Assembly (NCBI GenBank): GCA_948146395.1
Contig: OX411549.1
Span: 34,804,693-34,868,692, forward strand
Direction: 5' to 3'
Source: Fragum whitleyi
Taxonomy: Eukaryota > Mollusca > Bivalvia > Cardiida > Cardiidae
Length of the DNA stretch: 64,000 nucleotides
In this document: positions 45,346-57,537 of the stretch, piece after piece
How positions within the stretch are numbered: position 1 is the stretch's first letter
How the letters are laid out: each line of letters starts with the position of its first letter
Translations under genes and position numbers: made by a program
The notes under the pieces: model-generated
Database searches by the model: none
The model's input: only the letters and a program-made list of their open reading frames with translations
What the model was told of the DNA's origin: nothing

Positions 45346-46186
45346 AAGCTTGAGTCGCTCCACAGGCTTGAAATTATTGTAAGAGCAAATAAAAGTTTTG
45401 ACTAGATTTTTAGATATTTTGGGTTCTACTTATGTTGAAAATGGTTATTCAAAGTTCAAAGTTTTTTTTATAATTTTTGGCTGCATTACAATGGGTCACC
45501 AAAAGATCATACCAAAAATGTTTGATTGATATTCATCTGTAATATTCTGAGATAATGCATGATAATGAGTCATCCAAAGGTCATACAAAAAAAGATTGAT
45601 TGATATCCATCAGTTACATTCTGAGAAAATGATTTGCAAAGTTTAAACTATATAACGTATTGAGAAATGACCTTCACCCATAAATTACATTATCTTTTAT
45701 CCGATCACAATGATTTTTGGTTGACTGATGAAGGGTCACTCAAGGATCATTCCAGTGAAATATGGTTGATATCCATTGACTACATTCTGAGAAAATGATT
45801 TTCAAAGTTTTCACTATATAACATATAGAGAAATGATCCTTTAGTGACCCTTTATCAGTCTACCAAAAATTATAGTGATCGGATGATAAATATGTATTTT
45901 ATGGGCGGAGGTCATTTCTCAATATGTTATATAGTGGAAACTTTGAAAATCATTTTCTCAGAATGTAACTGATGTATATCAAGCAATCTTTTTTTGTATG
46001 ACCTTTGGATGACTCATTATCATGCAGCCAAAAATTATAATATCTTGGATGAAAAATATGCCTTTTATGGGCAGAGGTCATTTCTCTATATGTCATATTT
46101 CAACATCAGTAGAATCCAAAATATCTAAAAATCTAGTCAAAACTTTTATTGCTTTACAAGAATTTCAAGCCTGTGGAGCGACTCAA
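45346..46186. repeat. Large head-to-head inverted repeat (fold-back)
   Basis: The outer ends are exact complements: GCTTGAGTCGCTCCACAGGC (45346) and GCCTGTGGAGCGACTCAAGC (ending about 46186). The arms share the same phrases in opposite orientation: TTTTGGGTTCTACTTATGTTG against CAACATCAGTAGAATCCAAAA, and GAAATGACC / TTTATCCGATCAC against their complements. The centre is near 45835 (AGAGAAATGATCCTTTAGTG). The arms are diverged, so the inversion is not recent. Confidence 0.65.
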
Positions 46187-46256
46187 GCAATTCATGGCTT
46201 TCTAGTATTCATAAAAAAGGGCCTCAACATAAACTGCTCTTTAACATAATTCCTTT

Positions 46257-48205
46257 TTAGCTCCACTGCCCAAAGGCTACTGGGGCCATTGTCATTACGT
46301 TGTGTCTGTCATGCATCCATTCATCTATCCGTCTGTCCTTGCCTCCGGTCCTAAACTTTTTCTTTAAAAATTTTCTCCTCAGAAACTACTGGATGAATTT
46401 CAACCAAACTTCACCGGAATGATCCTTGGGTGACCCTCTGTCAAAGTTGTTCAAGAAATTTTGACCCAATGAAAAAAAAAATGGATTAAATGTGCATGGC
46501 TAATTTCCAAAAATTGAAAAAAAAAATCTTAGATTCTAATAGATTGATACCAATCAAATTTTACATGAATGATCCTTGGGTGACCCTTTATCAGTCTACC
46601 AAAAATTATTGTGATCGGTTGAAAAAAATGTATTTTATGGGCAGAGGTCATTTTTCAATATGTAATATAGTGGAAACTTTGAAAATCATTTTCTTAGACT
46701 GTGACAGATGGATATCATCCAAATTTCACTTGAATGATCCTTGAGTGACCCTTTATCAGTCTACCAAAATTGTTACAGATTACAGATCGATATCAGTAAA
46801 ATTTAAGTGGAATGATCCTTGAGTGACCTTTTATCTGTCCACTAAAAATCATTGTGATCAGATGAAAAGAATGGATTTTAATGGGCTGAGGTCATTCTTT
46901 TATATGTTTTATAGAGGAAAAATTTGAAAATCATTTTCTTAGAATGTAATTGATGGATGTCAACCAAATTTCACTGGAATGATCCTTGACTGACCTCACC
47001 AGTGTACAAAAATTTTTTGATCGGATGAAAAATATGTATTTAATCGGCGGAGGTCAATTCTCTATACACTATTTAGTGGAAATTTTGGAAATCAGTTTCT
47101 CAGTATAAAACTGATGGATATCAATCAAACATTGGTATGATCCTTTTGTGACCCATTAGCATGCAGCCAAATATTACCGGTATTATACCCTCGCTAAAAG
47201 AATGTTTTTTGGGTATGCTGGAATCAGCCTGTCTGTCTGTCTCTGTCCATCCGTCCGTGGACCTAAAACTACCATTTTTGTGTTGCATACTACTACTACA
47301 GTTTTCTTTCAATATAACTGAAACTTTATACCAATATTCATCACGCAAATTTCAAGTCTTAATCCCTTCTGGTTCATGAATTATCTCCCCTTGAACTTAG
47401 ACATTTTTTTCATTTGTTACCATGTATTTATAATTTTGTGTCGCAAACTCCTCCTTCAATTTTCTTTCAATAGTTATGAAACATTATACAAACATTCATC
47501 ACATGTACATGTTGAAGTTTTGCAAGACGAAAAATTTCAAGTGTCAAGTCAGTCCGTCTGTCTGTCCGTCAGTAGACATAATTTTGTGTCCCCTTCTTCT
47601 CCCACAGTTTTAGACCAATTTTGCTGAAATTTTATCAGGTTGCTTCATATTATATCAAGTTGTGCACCTGAAGTTTTCATCCTGATCCAGTCATTAGTTT
47701 CAGAGTTATGCCACTTTGAACTTTTTAAGGAGGGGGGGGGGGTGAGTAGTCAAAATTTAAAATTGCAAAACTCAGTTACCATAAGGGGAGTTACCAAATT
47801 TGGTAATTAACATCATCTTGTTCTTATCATGTTGCAAAAAGATCATGTAATGAAACCACTTACACTGGGACATAGCCCCGGTAGGACAATACCCAAGTGG
47901 GGGGCATGAGTCCGCTCTGCGACAGTTCTAGTCTTCATATTTGAAGCAAATTTGGCTTTTTCTGTCAAAGAATCATATTCTCTGAAAGCACTTGCGGGAG
48001 GTATTAAGTCACATTCAGTGACAAGTTCTAGTTGTGATTGGATGAAAAATGTCTTTTATGGGCGGAGGTCATTTCTCTAAATGTTATATAGTGGACATTT
48101 TGAAAATGATTTTTAACATCAGTAGAACCCAAAATATCTAAAAATCTAGTCAAAACTTTTTTTTGCTGTTACAAGAATTTCAAGCCCGTGGAGCTGTTTA
48201 AGCCA
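46257..48205 (+). mobile_element. Pearl-like element(s) with ~170-bp core phrases
   Basis: Head AGCTCCACTGCCCAAAGGCT followed by ACTGGGGCCATTGTCATTACG. The core repeats GAATGATCCTTGGGTGACCC, TTATCAGTCTACCAAAA, GTATTTTATGGGCAGAGGTC and ATATAGTGGAAACTTTGAAA several times to about 47160. A second unit with a CTGTCTGTCTGTCTCTGTCC microsatellite (47228) occupies 47180-47960. From 48010 the first core type resumes and ends GTGGAGCTGTTTAAGCC. Boundaries between units are uncertain. Confidence 0.5.
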
Positions 48206-48341
48206 TTCATGGCTTTCTAGTTTCATATATGGATACATTCATGTGAAACTTTCATAGAATATTCCAACATTTCTTTTAAATATTTCTCCTTATTTGAAAA
48301 GAGATGATGCCATTGGTCACAGAAAATGTGTTGATACTTAA

Positions 48342-48583
48342 CCCTTGTCATGCTGATCCCGGAATATTCCTGCCTTGACAGGAGCTATAGACAAACATCA
48401 GCCTGCACATATGTGCAGTCTGATCTTTGTCTATACCTCCTGCTTTTTCATTTTTCTGAAACAGAAAAAATTAAAAATCTTATTTTCAAAAATACTACCT
48501 ACTGGCATTTAGTGTATCACGTGCTTTGAGCACTTTGATTTTGTTGCAATTTTTCCGACATTTTTTATTCAGCATGACAAGGG
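48342..48583. mobile_element. MITE with TTAA target, copy 3 (inverted)
   Basis: CCCTTGTCATGCTGA and TCAGCATGACAAGGG ends are flanked by TTAA on both sides (48338-48341 and 48584-48587). The interior is the reverse orientation of the copies at 16853 and 44641. It lies about 70 bases before the acceptor of the BEN-gene exon at 48655, so it is in the preceding intron. Confidence 0.85.
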
Positions 48584-48654
48584 TTAAGAAAGGGTCCTTC
48601 TTTTGTAGCCAGTTAAACATTAGCCTGAAACCTATTTTTTTCTTCTCTTTTCAG

Positions 48655-48813
48655 ATATGGGGAAACTGGCACTAGTGCTATTTGATGCTGATGGTTTAAC
48701 ATCTGTAGTACAAACATCAAAGCTTAAAGGATACACATGTTTGCAAGAAGGAGAGAAATGTTTATTTCCCCATTTCTCAATTGAGTACAAATGTGAAATC
48801 CTAAAACTTTCAG
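48655..48813 (+). CDS. BEN gene exon 1 (start ATG 48657)
   Basis: The acceptor TTCTTCTCTTTTCAG ends at 48654; the donor TTTCAG|GTAAAA follows 48813. Two bases precede ATG 48657, so an untranslated exon must lie upstream. The 52 codons plus one base encode a small beta-rich-looking module (LALVLFDADG, TSVVQTSKLK, GEKCLFPHFS, YKCEILKLSG), similar in pattern to the N-terminus of other invertebrate BEN proteins. Similarity is judged from memory of the pattern, not alignment. Confidence 0.6.
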
Positions 48814-49555
48814 GTAAAATCTTGATCATTCTTTTCATCATTTGCTCTATAGAAACAATTGATTTCCTAGTTCAAGTTACCAATTTAGTCTAGGTTCCCT
48901 AATTTTAGCTTACCCAAGTATTAATAAGAAAGGTGAACCTGACAAGGCTTTTTAAACTCAGCTGAGCACAACACTCTCACTTTGTCATGTAAAAGATTTA
49001 AAGTTTTGTCTTGTCAGAATTTACAGAGGATAAAACCTATCATTGATAACTAAGGTATATTGAGTTTATTGAAAATAATAAGCCCAGTTTAAGAGAACCC
49101 TAAATATAGCTGTCTTCAGTTTATTGTCAAGCTTTTACAACAGGGGATGGACCTGTCTGACACGGCTCTTGGTTAATATTTAAAAGAATGATATTTGCTA
49201 AAAATTCTATTAGTGGGATTTTTCGCTTTTTTCAGGAGGAAGCCTAAGTTATTGCTATGTCCTTGATTTGGTGTTACTGTTGTCATGATCTTCCTAATTT
49301 TGAGATAATTAATTTCTTCTTTAGGCATTCTCTTGAAAATAGGTCTGCACGTTCCTTATCAAAAGAGCAACCTATACTATAAAGGGGGATAATTTTAGAT
49401 GCATTTTGTGCTAATTGATCCCTTTATTTCCAATTTGATCATTTATTCCAACTTTCCAGCACCTAATAGGTAAGCATAAGTTTCTGTTTGCAGAGCTCTT
49501 TATTTAAAATTTAGTTATACCAAACTATTTATTTTCAAATATTTATGTTTTTCAG

Positions 49556-49680
49556 ATTCTAAAGCAGACCTGAACAAATATGAAACTCAATGGCAAGATT
49601 CTCCACGTGCCTTGGAAATTGAAAAAGTGATAGAGACTGAAAAAGTACATGGTTATTTGGAAGTGAAAGCTGTTGTAAAT
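49556..49680 (+). CDS. BEN gene exon 2
   Basis: The acceptor TTTATGTTTTTCAG ends at 49555 and the donor GTAAAT|GTAAGT follows 49680. Joined to exon 1 it reads DSKADLNKYETQWQDSPRAL and on to VEVKAVVN-like text (exactly YLEVKAVVN at the end). Phase 1 in, phase 0 out. The charged, helix-prone sequence suggests a linker. Confidence 0.65.
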
Positions 49681-50584
49681 GTAAGTGTTATAATTTCTAA
49701 AATGTTATCGTTTTGAAATAATGAGATATGTCAATATAATTCCCCTTGCTTCAAATTTGCCAAAGGTTTACCTTTTTATCTGAATTGAAGTATTGCTTAA
49801 ATATCAATTACTTGCATTGTTTATGATTTTACAATACATATATTAAATAATACAGTGTGTGATTTATAGCTATAAAAGCATATGTAAATCTGAGAAGAAA
49901 TCACAAAATTTTTAGCTTGCCTGTGGCTTTTGTGGTCATTTTGTGTTAGTAGTAGTAATCCACGTTTACCTTGTAGACACTCCTCACAATTTTTGCTCAT
50001 TCAACCTGATAATCAGTCAGATTAATTGTCTAAACAATATCTCATTCAATTGCAGAATTAGGTAAAAATTATGTCAATATATCAAATCTTAGAAAAAACT
50101 TGTAGACACTCCAAAGGCCATATTTATCGTCAATCAGCCAGAAAATAAGTCACATTCATTGTGTTTTTGAAATCTCGGATGAGTTAAAAAATGAGTCAAC
50201 TGAGGTTTTAAACTAGTCGCAAGATCGAATCTTAAAAAAATAACTTTTTGCAATTTCTAGAGGCCACGCTATTTACCAAGTATAAGCCAAAAGGATTATC
50301 TTGTATGAAATCAGCAGCAGCGTTTTACCTTTGTCAATATTTTTACCAGCCTTTCAAATCTTGTTTTAAAAAAGTTTTAGGCTGTTCATTCATTTGAGCA
50401 ATTAGGGGCCAATATGGCCCTCTTGCATTTTTATTTTGTCTACCTCTAAGGAAGATATGGTTTCATAGCCAAAAACACTGATTTTGAACAATTGAATTTC
50501 TTACCACTTTAAAAATAGTTCTTAATTTGGGTTTATTGCATTGCCATAATATGATCAAAATTATTTAAATATGTTTTATTTTAG

Positions 50585-50665
50585 GATAAATCTGCAGTAT
50601 TTTCAGCTGTTGAAGAGAGAGAACTCCTAAAATCACAGGTCAAACAGAAGCGAGAAGTCAACAAA
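50585..50665 (+). CDS. BEN gene exon 3
   Basis: The acceptor TGTTTTATTTTAG ends at 50584 and the donor AACAAA|GTAAGT follows 50665. The 27 codons read DKSAVFSAVEERELLKSQVK then QKREVNK, phase 0 to 0. It looks like a short coiled-coil or helical, basic segment. Confidence 0.65.
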
Positions 50666-50994
50666 GTAAGTAAAGATAATAAATGTCATAACTTTATACC
50701 AATATATAAATACCACTTTGTTACTTTTCATTCAGTTCATCAACATTATACCTTTTCTGGAGTTATCACTAAAGAAAGGATATATTATCCCAGACCAACT
50801 ACTTGAGGCATTCAATTGAAACTTGGCAAACCTATTAACCATCAATAGAGCAGCCTATACTATCAAGGGGTGTAACTCTAGATGCATGTTTTGCAAATTA
50901 TGACCTGTTTATGACTAAGTTTTTTAATCCCCTATCCAGCACTCAACAACTGAACAAAGGCACCTGTAGGTGGTGCTCTTGTTAGCTCACCTGC

Positions 50995-51220
50995 ACACAA
51001 AGTCTCAAATTCGAGCTATGCTTGGGAGAATCCGCTTTGACATTGAACAATGTAGGAACCAATTCAGCCATAATCTTCCTTGAAAAGGGTCGAAGGTATT
51101 GATATTATGTAGAAATAATCTGCTAGTAGACTGTGACATCTGCCCGTCTTATTGATTATATGCCCCTGGGCCCAAAAAGACTCAGGTGAACGATCTAGAA
51201 CATCATTGTCCTCTTGTCTT
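50995..51220 (+). mobile_element. AGCTCACCTG-headed short element in BEN-gene intron
   Basis: Head TAGCTCACCTGCACACAAAG then TCGAGCTATG; tail AAAGACTCAGGTGAACGATC followed by CATCATTGTCCTCTTGT. The general plan is the same as at 53550-54168, but the core is only one unit. It lies in the intron between 50665 and 51343. Confidence 0.5.
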
Positions 51221-51342
51221 AAAATTCAATTTTTTCCTGAATGCTTGACGGATATATTTTAGATGGGTACATGCATGTTTTCTAGTGGTTTTCATGTAAA
51301 TTTTTTTCCTGCGTATTTAAATGTCTATTTTTATTTTTGCAG

Positions 51343-51426
51343 AGACCATTGAGCAACAATACCCATGTAGCAAAGAAAGGGCCTGTAGATGGTGGTAGGA
51401 GAAAGATATTGAAGACATCGAGAACC
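51343..51426 (+). CDS. BEN gene exon 4
   Basis: The acceptor TTTATTTTTGCAG ends at 51342 and the donor AGAACC|GTATGT follows 51426. The 28 codons read RPLSNNTHVAKKGPVDGGRR then KILKTSRT, phase 0 to 0. The cluster GGRRKILK could be part of a nuclear localisation signal. Confidence 0.65.
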
Positions 51427-51429
51427 GTA

Positions 51430-53540
51430 TGTATTTGAAAATTAATATAGACAATGCAATTGTGCTGTGAAATCAGGCCGCCAAAACAATAGTTTTATTT
51501 AAGATAGGGTCAGGTCTAACAGATGTCATTGGGAAAGGGACTTATGAATATATTTTTGTTTTTATAAGAAAGCTTAAAGTGATTCTTGTGATCACTCTAT
51601 CTGGGGACTGTCATATGTCATCAATATTTACCTAGAGGCCACCTTATTGCCTCAACAGTGACTGGGAAAGGCTTGCGCCATGCGCCATAGTCACATTAAA
51701 ATCCAAAATGTCACATTGTTATCACTATGAATGCGCCCTTGTCCCATTCAAATTTTGTCACCAAAAAAAGTACAAAAAGTCTTGGGACGAATCTATTTTA
51801 ATCTCAAAATGATTAGACATGAAATAAAGTTATCAAATAATAATTCTAAATTATCTTGGATCACACAAAATATTTAACCACATTAGTAAAAAGATTTGGA
51901 AATCCCTAATTGGCAATTAGCTCCTTCCAGTTTGAATGCAAGCCTAGCGTCGGCGATCGTCAATTGACAGGTGGTAATTGCCTGTTTAATAAAAGTAATT
52001 TTACTATGAAAAGGAAAAATATCCAAAGCAATTGGAATTCTACTAGCATATTTGGGCAGGAAATACACAAAGAATTTGTGTAGAGTCAAAAAAGAGCAAG
52101 AAGAAACAATCATGCTGAATTGTCATGGGTTTTCGCGTCCGAAATGTTGAAATTCTAATTTTGGTACGGATGCATGCTTAATTGGGTTACAAAACTTAAC
52201 AATGTAACACAAATTTTCAATTATTTTATCTGCATTTTCAAAATAAAAAATGAAAAAAAAAATACAAATTATGAAATAGCTGAAAAGAAATTGAATGCTG
52301 CCAGGGAGAAGTTTGAAATTTTATGTCATCAAACTTTTTAAACAAATTGCCTCATTTCATCAAAGAAACATATAAATGTGTGTAAAATGAAATAAAAGCA
52401 ATTCTAATATGTGTCTTGCGGAATAGAGGGGGTATTTATTGTTTCTTGCCATCATGAAAGAAATCAATTGTAGAAATTGGCTTTGAGTTTAGCAAAGAAA
52501 AGAAAGTACGACTTCATCTGGAAGCCTGTATATATTTAAAGATGTATGTTAAATGCCTTTAAATAGCACATTGTTTCGAACAGATAAGCGTTAATAAAAC
52601 CACAAGGCGTTTCAAAAATTGAAATTTGTCACATTGATTTTCAAAATGTCACATTGAATTTGCAAACTGAAGGGACATTGTCCCATCCCTAATAATTCTT
52701 TCCCGATCACTGCCTCAAGTCTGAATATTTGTTGAAAGTGGGTTGTGTTTGGACAAATCCAAAGGTCACATTTTGGCTCAGTTGCCTTGAATCCTAATAA
52801 GAATAAAGACATGTTATATCGGATGAGTTTGAATTGAGTCAAACCTAATATGACAGGGCCAATTCTAAGAAAAATGAGTGACAATTCTAGAGGCCACATT
52901 TAAATGTCTTGAAGGTTTGTTAGAATGTTGGGCCTCATGGCATATTATACATTGAGATCAGGTTTAGTTATGTCCCCCCAAAACTATGTTTCAGGGGTAT
53001 ATAGAATTCAGCTTATAAGTTGTTTGGACGGTCTGTCCATCAGTCATCAGTCTGTAGCTTTGACTTGTCAGCTCAATTCCTTAGCAACTTATTGGCGGAT
53101 TTTATTTTACTTTACAGATGTGATCAGTGTAAGGTAGAGATGAACAAGTGATATTTGGGTTATGATCCATTAATTCTTGACAAGGTTATGACCCTTAAAT
53201 GTAAAAACGGCTTTTCATTATTTACAAGCACTTGTAGTGGGGTAATAGTCTGCTTTGCAACAGTCTAGTTGGGGCAAAAGCTAGGATTGAATCAAGGACA
53301 CCTTATTCGCTTTAATACACCAAGAGATCAATTTCTTGGCACAGTTATCCAGGCAGATATCAGGAAAAAAAGATTTGCTACAGCCTTAGTGTTGTTGTTG
53401 TTGTCCACTTTGCGCAAAAACTGACATTTTGTTATATCTGCATAATCTCTAAAGAAATTTTAATGTCTTTACTTTGGCTCAATTTTCTTGAAACTTAAAG
53501 TAGAATAGTTATTATTATTTATATGGAATTTAAGAGTTTG
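51430..53540. other. Intron sequence, no additional exon supported
   Basis: AT-rich intron between 51426 and 54361. Recurrent phrases such as GTCACATTGA/TTTTCAAAATGTCACATTG (51710, 52625-52660) hint at an old repeat. No exon with good splice sites was found. Confidence 0.4.
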
Positions 53541-53549
53541 GTTTTTATT

Positions 53550-54168
53550 GAGCTTACCTGAGCACAAACTGCTCAAGGCAAGCTATTGTGATCATTCACA
53601 GTCTGTTGTCCGTCTTTCTGTCTGTCCATTTGTTCACCCATCCAGCCAATCAAGCTTAAACTAGTCAGGGATATTCATTGAGTTAAGCTATACAAATTTA
53701 ATTCCATCAATAACTCTGGTTTCAATTATAACTAAGGGTCGAGAATCGCTGAAAAACTTAGAACAAATGAATCTTCGTCTAAGCCATTGGGTCAATTTAG
53801 CTTTTCTCTAGTTGTAAAAAGTTTAATTCAATCAATAACTCTAGTTTCTATGGTAACAGAAATGTAAAAAAATGCTGCGAAATTCATCTTCTCTTAAACA
53901 ATTGGGCCAATTAATCTGAGACTAGGCTGGGATATTTTTTAGGGTGAGAGTCTATTTAAGTTGTTAAAAGTATTTAATTCCATCAATAAGGTTGAAAATT
54001 TATGAAAACTTTGAAAAGAAAAATCAAATATAGCAGAACAGAGAACTGTTTCTTTCAAAACCACATAAATTGTACATTAAACAATCTCTGGTATCAAAAA
54101 CATGGTTGACAAGTTATGGGTTGGCTTATTCAGGTGAGCAAAATATGACCATCAAGGTCCTCTTGTTT
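53550..54168 (+). mobile_element. AGCTTACCTGAGC-headed element
   Basis: Head AGCTTACCTGAGCACAAACT then GCTCAAGGCAAGCTATTGTG, a hairpin, followed by GTCCGTCTTTCTGTCTGTCC. Tail CAGGTGAGCAAAATATGACC followed by ATCAAGGTCCTCTTGTTT. The interior repeats TTAATTCCATCAATAACTCT phrases. Confidence 0.6.
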
Positions 54169-54360
54169 ACTACAGCTGTTAAGGTCTCGCCTCTCAGGTG
54201 AATTTTTGGAGGCCAACTGTCCTCTTGTAATCTGAGCTGGCTTATGGCCAGAGGGAATTAACATTGTAATTGGGCAGTGTCTGATGTGCGCACTTCAATG
54301 AAATTAGGCAAAAATGATGGTTGCTGTTACCATAATAAATTGTTTTTTGGTTTTTTTCAG

Positions 54361-54426
54361 GCTATGCCAATACAGACAGAAAAACAGGACAAGGAGTCTT
54401 CTGTCCAAAAGACAAGCATTATTAAG
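54361..54426 (+). CDS. BEN gene exon 5
   Basis: The acceptor TTGGTTTTTTTCAG ends at 54360 and the donor ATTAAG|GTAGAA follows 54426. The 22 codons read AMPIQTEKQDKESSVQKTSI then IK, phase 0 to 0. A hydrophilic linker. Confidence 0.6.
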
Positions 54427-54834
54427 GTAGAAAATTTTTCTTTTTATCACACTGATGGCACAATTTCTGAGCAAAACTATAAACATTGCCTTAATATCTA
54501 ACCCTGAATTGCAAGGTCAATGTAATTTAGTGAGAATATTTCATAATGAAAGGCATAAATACTATTCCAACATTCTCTCCATCCAAATGTGTGGATAACT
54601 GTTAACATATTAGCAAGATAAGTAGCTGAAAACAGGGAAATGAGTAAATGATCTGACTGGAATCCTTTATTAGCTTGGCTGTTTTCAGAGAAAACCAAAA
54701 GGGATTACGACCACCCTGGTGTATTTGGTGTTGGCCTTTGAATGTGTTGGTCATATCTCTGATGTAATTGAAGATATCTTCATGAAACTTGGCATGTGTG
54801 TTTTCCATCACTCTAACTATTAAGTCTGGAAGCA

Positions 54835-55150
54835 TTTTAGCTCCACAGGCTGAAATGAACTTTAGGTCACCCTCTCCTAAAGTTGTTCAAAAATTTTTGA
54901 ATGACCCCCAAATATGTGCTTAGCAGGACACGGTCTTTTTTTAAAAATCTTTTTCTCCAAAACCAACCATTGGCCTGATTTCAATGAGGCATGGCATGGA
55001 TGATACTTGGTGACCCTGTTCAAAAGTTGTTCAAGAAATTTTGTTTGACCCCCAAAAATGGGTGTGGAAGGGCAGGGCTTATTTTCACTATGAAATCTAA
55101 TTAAAAATCTTCTCCTCTTAAACCATTTGTCCAATTTCAATGAAATTGTG
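54835..55150 (+). mobile_element. Pearl-like core fragment, ~150-bp units
   Basis: Contains AGCTCCACAGGCTG, TAAAGTTGTTCAAAAATTTT, GACCCCCAAATATG and AACCATTTGTCCAATTTCAA. These are the phrases of the 55660-56600 array, in two diverged units without head or tail. The following 55150-55470 holds another truncated unit (GTCTGTCGTCCATCG). Confidence 0.5.
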
Positions 55151-55477
55151 TTCTGCGTCTGTCGTCCATCGCGTCAACATCTTGATTGCACTCTAGATGC
55201 CACATTTTTCGTAAGAATGTCTTGAAACTTTGTCAGAATGTTTGTCTCATTTGGTCCTTAGATAAGTTCAAAACTGGTTCAAGTGGTATAAAAAATAAGG
55301 TCAAGGTGAGAAAAGATAAGATCAAAAGGTCAAATTTTATCAAATCCTTAAGTACTTCTAGAGGAAATATTTTTGGTTTAAATGTCTTAAAACTTGGCCT
55401 GAACATTTGATACCATCATTGCTGGGACAAGTTTGAAAAAAGGTCAAATTAGGTCCAAAGTGAGATCATTTTTTTTC

Positions 55478-56662
55478 AGCTCCACTGGCCAAAGACCAGC
55501 GAGCTATCGTCATGGCCAGGTGTCTGTCATGCGTCCGTGTGTCCGTCTGTGCGTGTGTAAACGTTTCTTTAACTATCTCCATCTCCTAAACCAGTGGGTG
55601 GATTTTGACGAAACTTGACCAGAATGCTCCTTAGGTGACCCCCTTTTAAAGTTGTTCAAGAAATTTGGACTGACCCCCAAATATGGGCGTGGAAGGGTTG
55701 GGCTTATTTTGACCCTGAAATCTTTCAACGACATCTCCTCCTTAACCATTGGACCAATTTCAATGAAACTTTACCAGAATGTTCCTTGGGTGACCCTCTT
55801 CTAAAGTTGTTAAAGAAATTTGGATTGACCCCCAAATATGGGCGTGGCAGGGCGGGGCTTATTTTGACCCTGAAATCTATGACTGACATCTCCTCCTAAA
55901 CCATTCGGCCAATTTTATTGAAACCTTACAAGAATGTTCCCTTGGTGACCTTCTTTTGAAGTTGTTCAAGAAATTTGGATTGACCCCCAAATATGGGCGT
56001 GGCAGGGTGGGGCTTATTTTGACCCTGAAATCTCCAACGACATCTCCTCCTGAACCATTGGGCCGATTCCAATGAAACTTTATCAGAATGTTCCTTGGGT
56101 GACCCTCTTTTGAAGTTGCTCAAGAATTTTGGATTGACCCCAAAATATGGGCGTGGCAGGGCAGGGCTTATTTTGACCCTGAAATCTTTGAATGACATCT
56201 CCTCCTGAACTATTGGGCCAATTTCAATGAAACTTTACCAGACTGTTCCTTGAATACCCTCTTCTAAAGTTGTTCAAGAAATTTGGATTGACCCCCAAAT
56301 ATGGGTGTGGCAGGGCGTGGCTTTTTGACCCCAAAATCTTTGAACTACATCCTCTCCTGAACCATGGGGCTGATTTCAATGAAACTTTACCAGAATGTTC
56401 TTTGGGTGACCCTCTTTTTAAGTTGTTCAAGAAATTTAGATTGACCCCCAAATATGGGTGTGGCAGGTTGAGGCTTTTTTTTACCCCGAAATTTTTGAAT
56501 GACATCTCCTCCTCAACCATTAGGCCGATTTCAATGAAACTTTACCAGAATGTTCCTTGGGTGACCCTCTTCTAAAGTTGTTCAAGAAATACGGATTGGA
56601 TGAGATCCACTGGATCAATGAAATTCAGGTGAGCGGTTCAGGGTCATTCTGTTCCTCTTGTT
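55478..56662 (+). mobile_element. Pearl-like element with six ~154-bp core units
   Basis: Head AGCTCCACTGGCCAAAGACC followed by AGCGAGCTATCGTCATGGCC, then TGTCTGTCATGCGTCCGTG. The landmark TGACCCCCAAATATGGG or a variant recurs at about 55671, 55826, 55981, 56135, 56289 and 56442 (spacings 153-155). Tail CAGGTGAGCGGTTCAGGGTC followed by TTCTGTTCCTCTTGTTT. The minus-strand ORFs at 55926-56520 are only repeat translations. Confidence 0.65.
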
Positions 56663-57024
56663 TCAAAGTGATATGTAAATAGTTTTCTTCCTTGTAATTT
56701 ACATATTTGTTAAATAAGTTCATTCCTTCATAAGTCAGTTTCAACTTAGAAAAAGTCTGAATTCCTTCTGAATGCTGTTCACTTTCATTACCTTCTATTT
56801 TCAATATCTATCTTTCAAATCTTGAGATTTTTAAGCCAGTGGAACGATACAGGCCCTCTTGGGCCTCTTGATTTTTTTGAAAATCTTATGTGCACTCTAC
56901 AGGATAAAAATTGGGCTCAAAAGTCAGTCAAAATGTTTGACTAATTGGGACAAGGGGGATCAAAATGCATCCTAGGGGCCACATGTTTGACTCAAATAAC
57001 TTGAAATATGGTTAAAATGTGTGC

Positions 57025-57500
57025 CTACATAATACATGTATCTGGGACAAGTTGGAAATAGGGTCAAGTGTGGTCAAAAACCAGACCACAGGGTCGAATC
57101 TTTCAAAAACCTTGTTTGCACTCAAGAGGTTATATTTTTTGTAAAAATATCTTTAAACTCGTTCATGTTCAAAAACGAAACGGTTCTTTAACTAGGCCAT
57201 TGGGTCAAACCATTAAAAAGCACTTTTAGTAGTTTGCATATTGCAATCTTTGTAAACATTAACTACATAATACATGTATCTGGGACAAGTTGGAAATAGG
57301 GTCAAGTGTGGTCAAAAACCAGACCACAGGGTCGAATCTTTCAAAAACCTTGTTTGCACTCAAGAGGTTATATTTTTTGTAAAAATATCTTTAAACTCGT
57401 TCATGTTCAAAAACGAAACGGTTCTTTAACTAGGCCATTGGGTCAAACCATTAAAAAGCACTTTTAGTAGTTTGCATATTGCAATCTTTGTAAACATTAA
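57025..57500. repeat. Perfect 238-bp tandem duplication
   Basis: Bases 57025-57262 and 57263-57500 appear identical throughout by eye, starting CTACATAATACATGTATCTG and ending TTTGTAAACATTAA. This contrasts with the diverged repeats all around. Either a very recent duplication or an assembly artefact. Confidence 0.9.
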
Positions 57501-57537
57501 CTAAGTTGAGTGCTATATGGCCAATTGTCCTCTTGTT

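Noticed and set aside
54877..56520. Minus-strand ORFs with repeated FRVKISPALPRPY-like text
   Set aside because: They follow the 154-bp tandem units of a pearl-like element and change frame between units.
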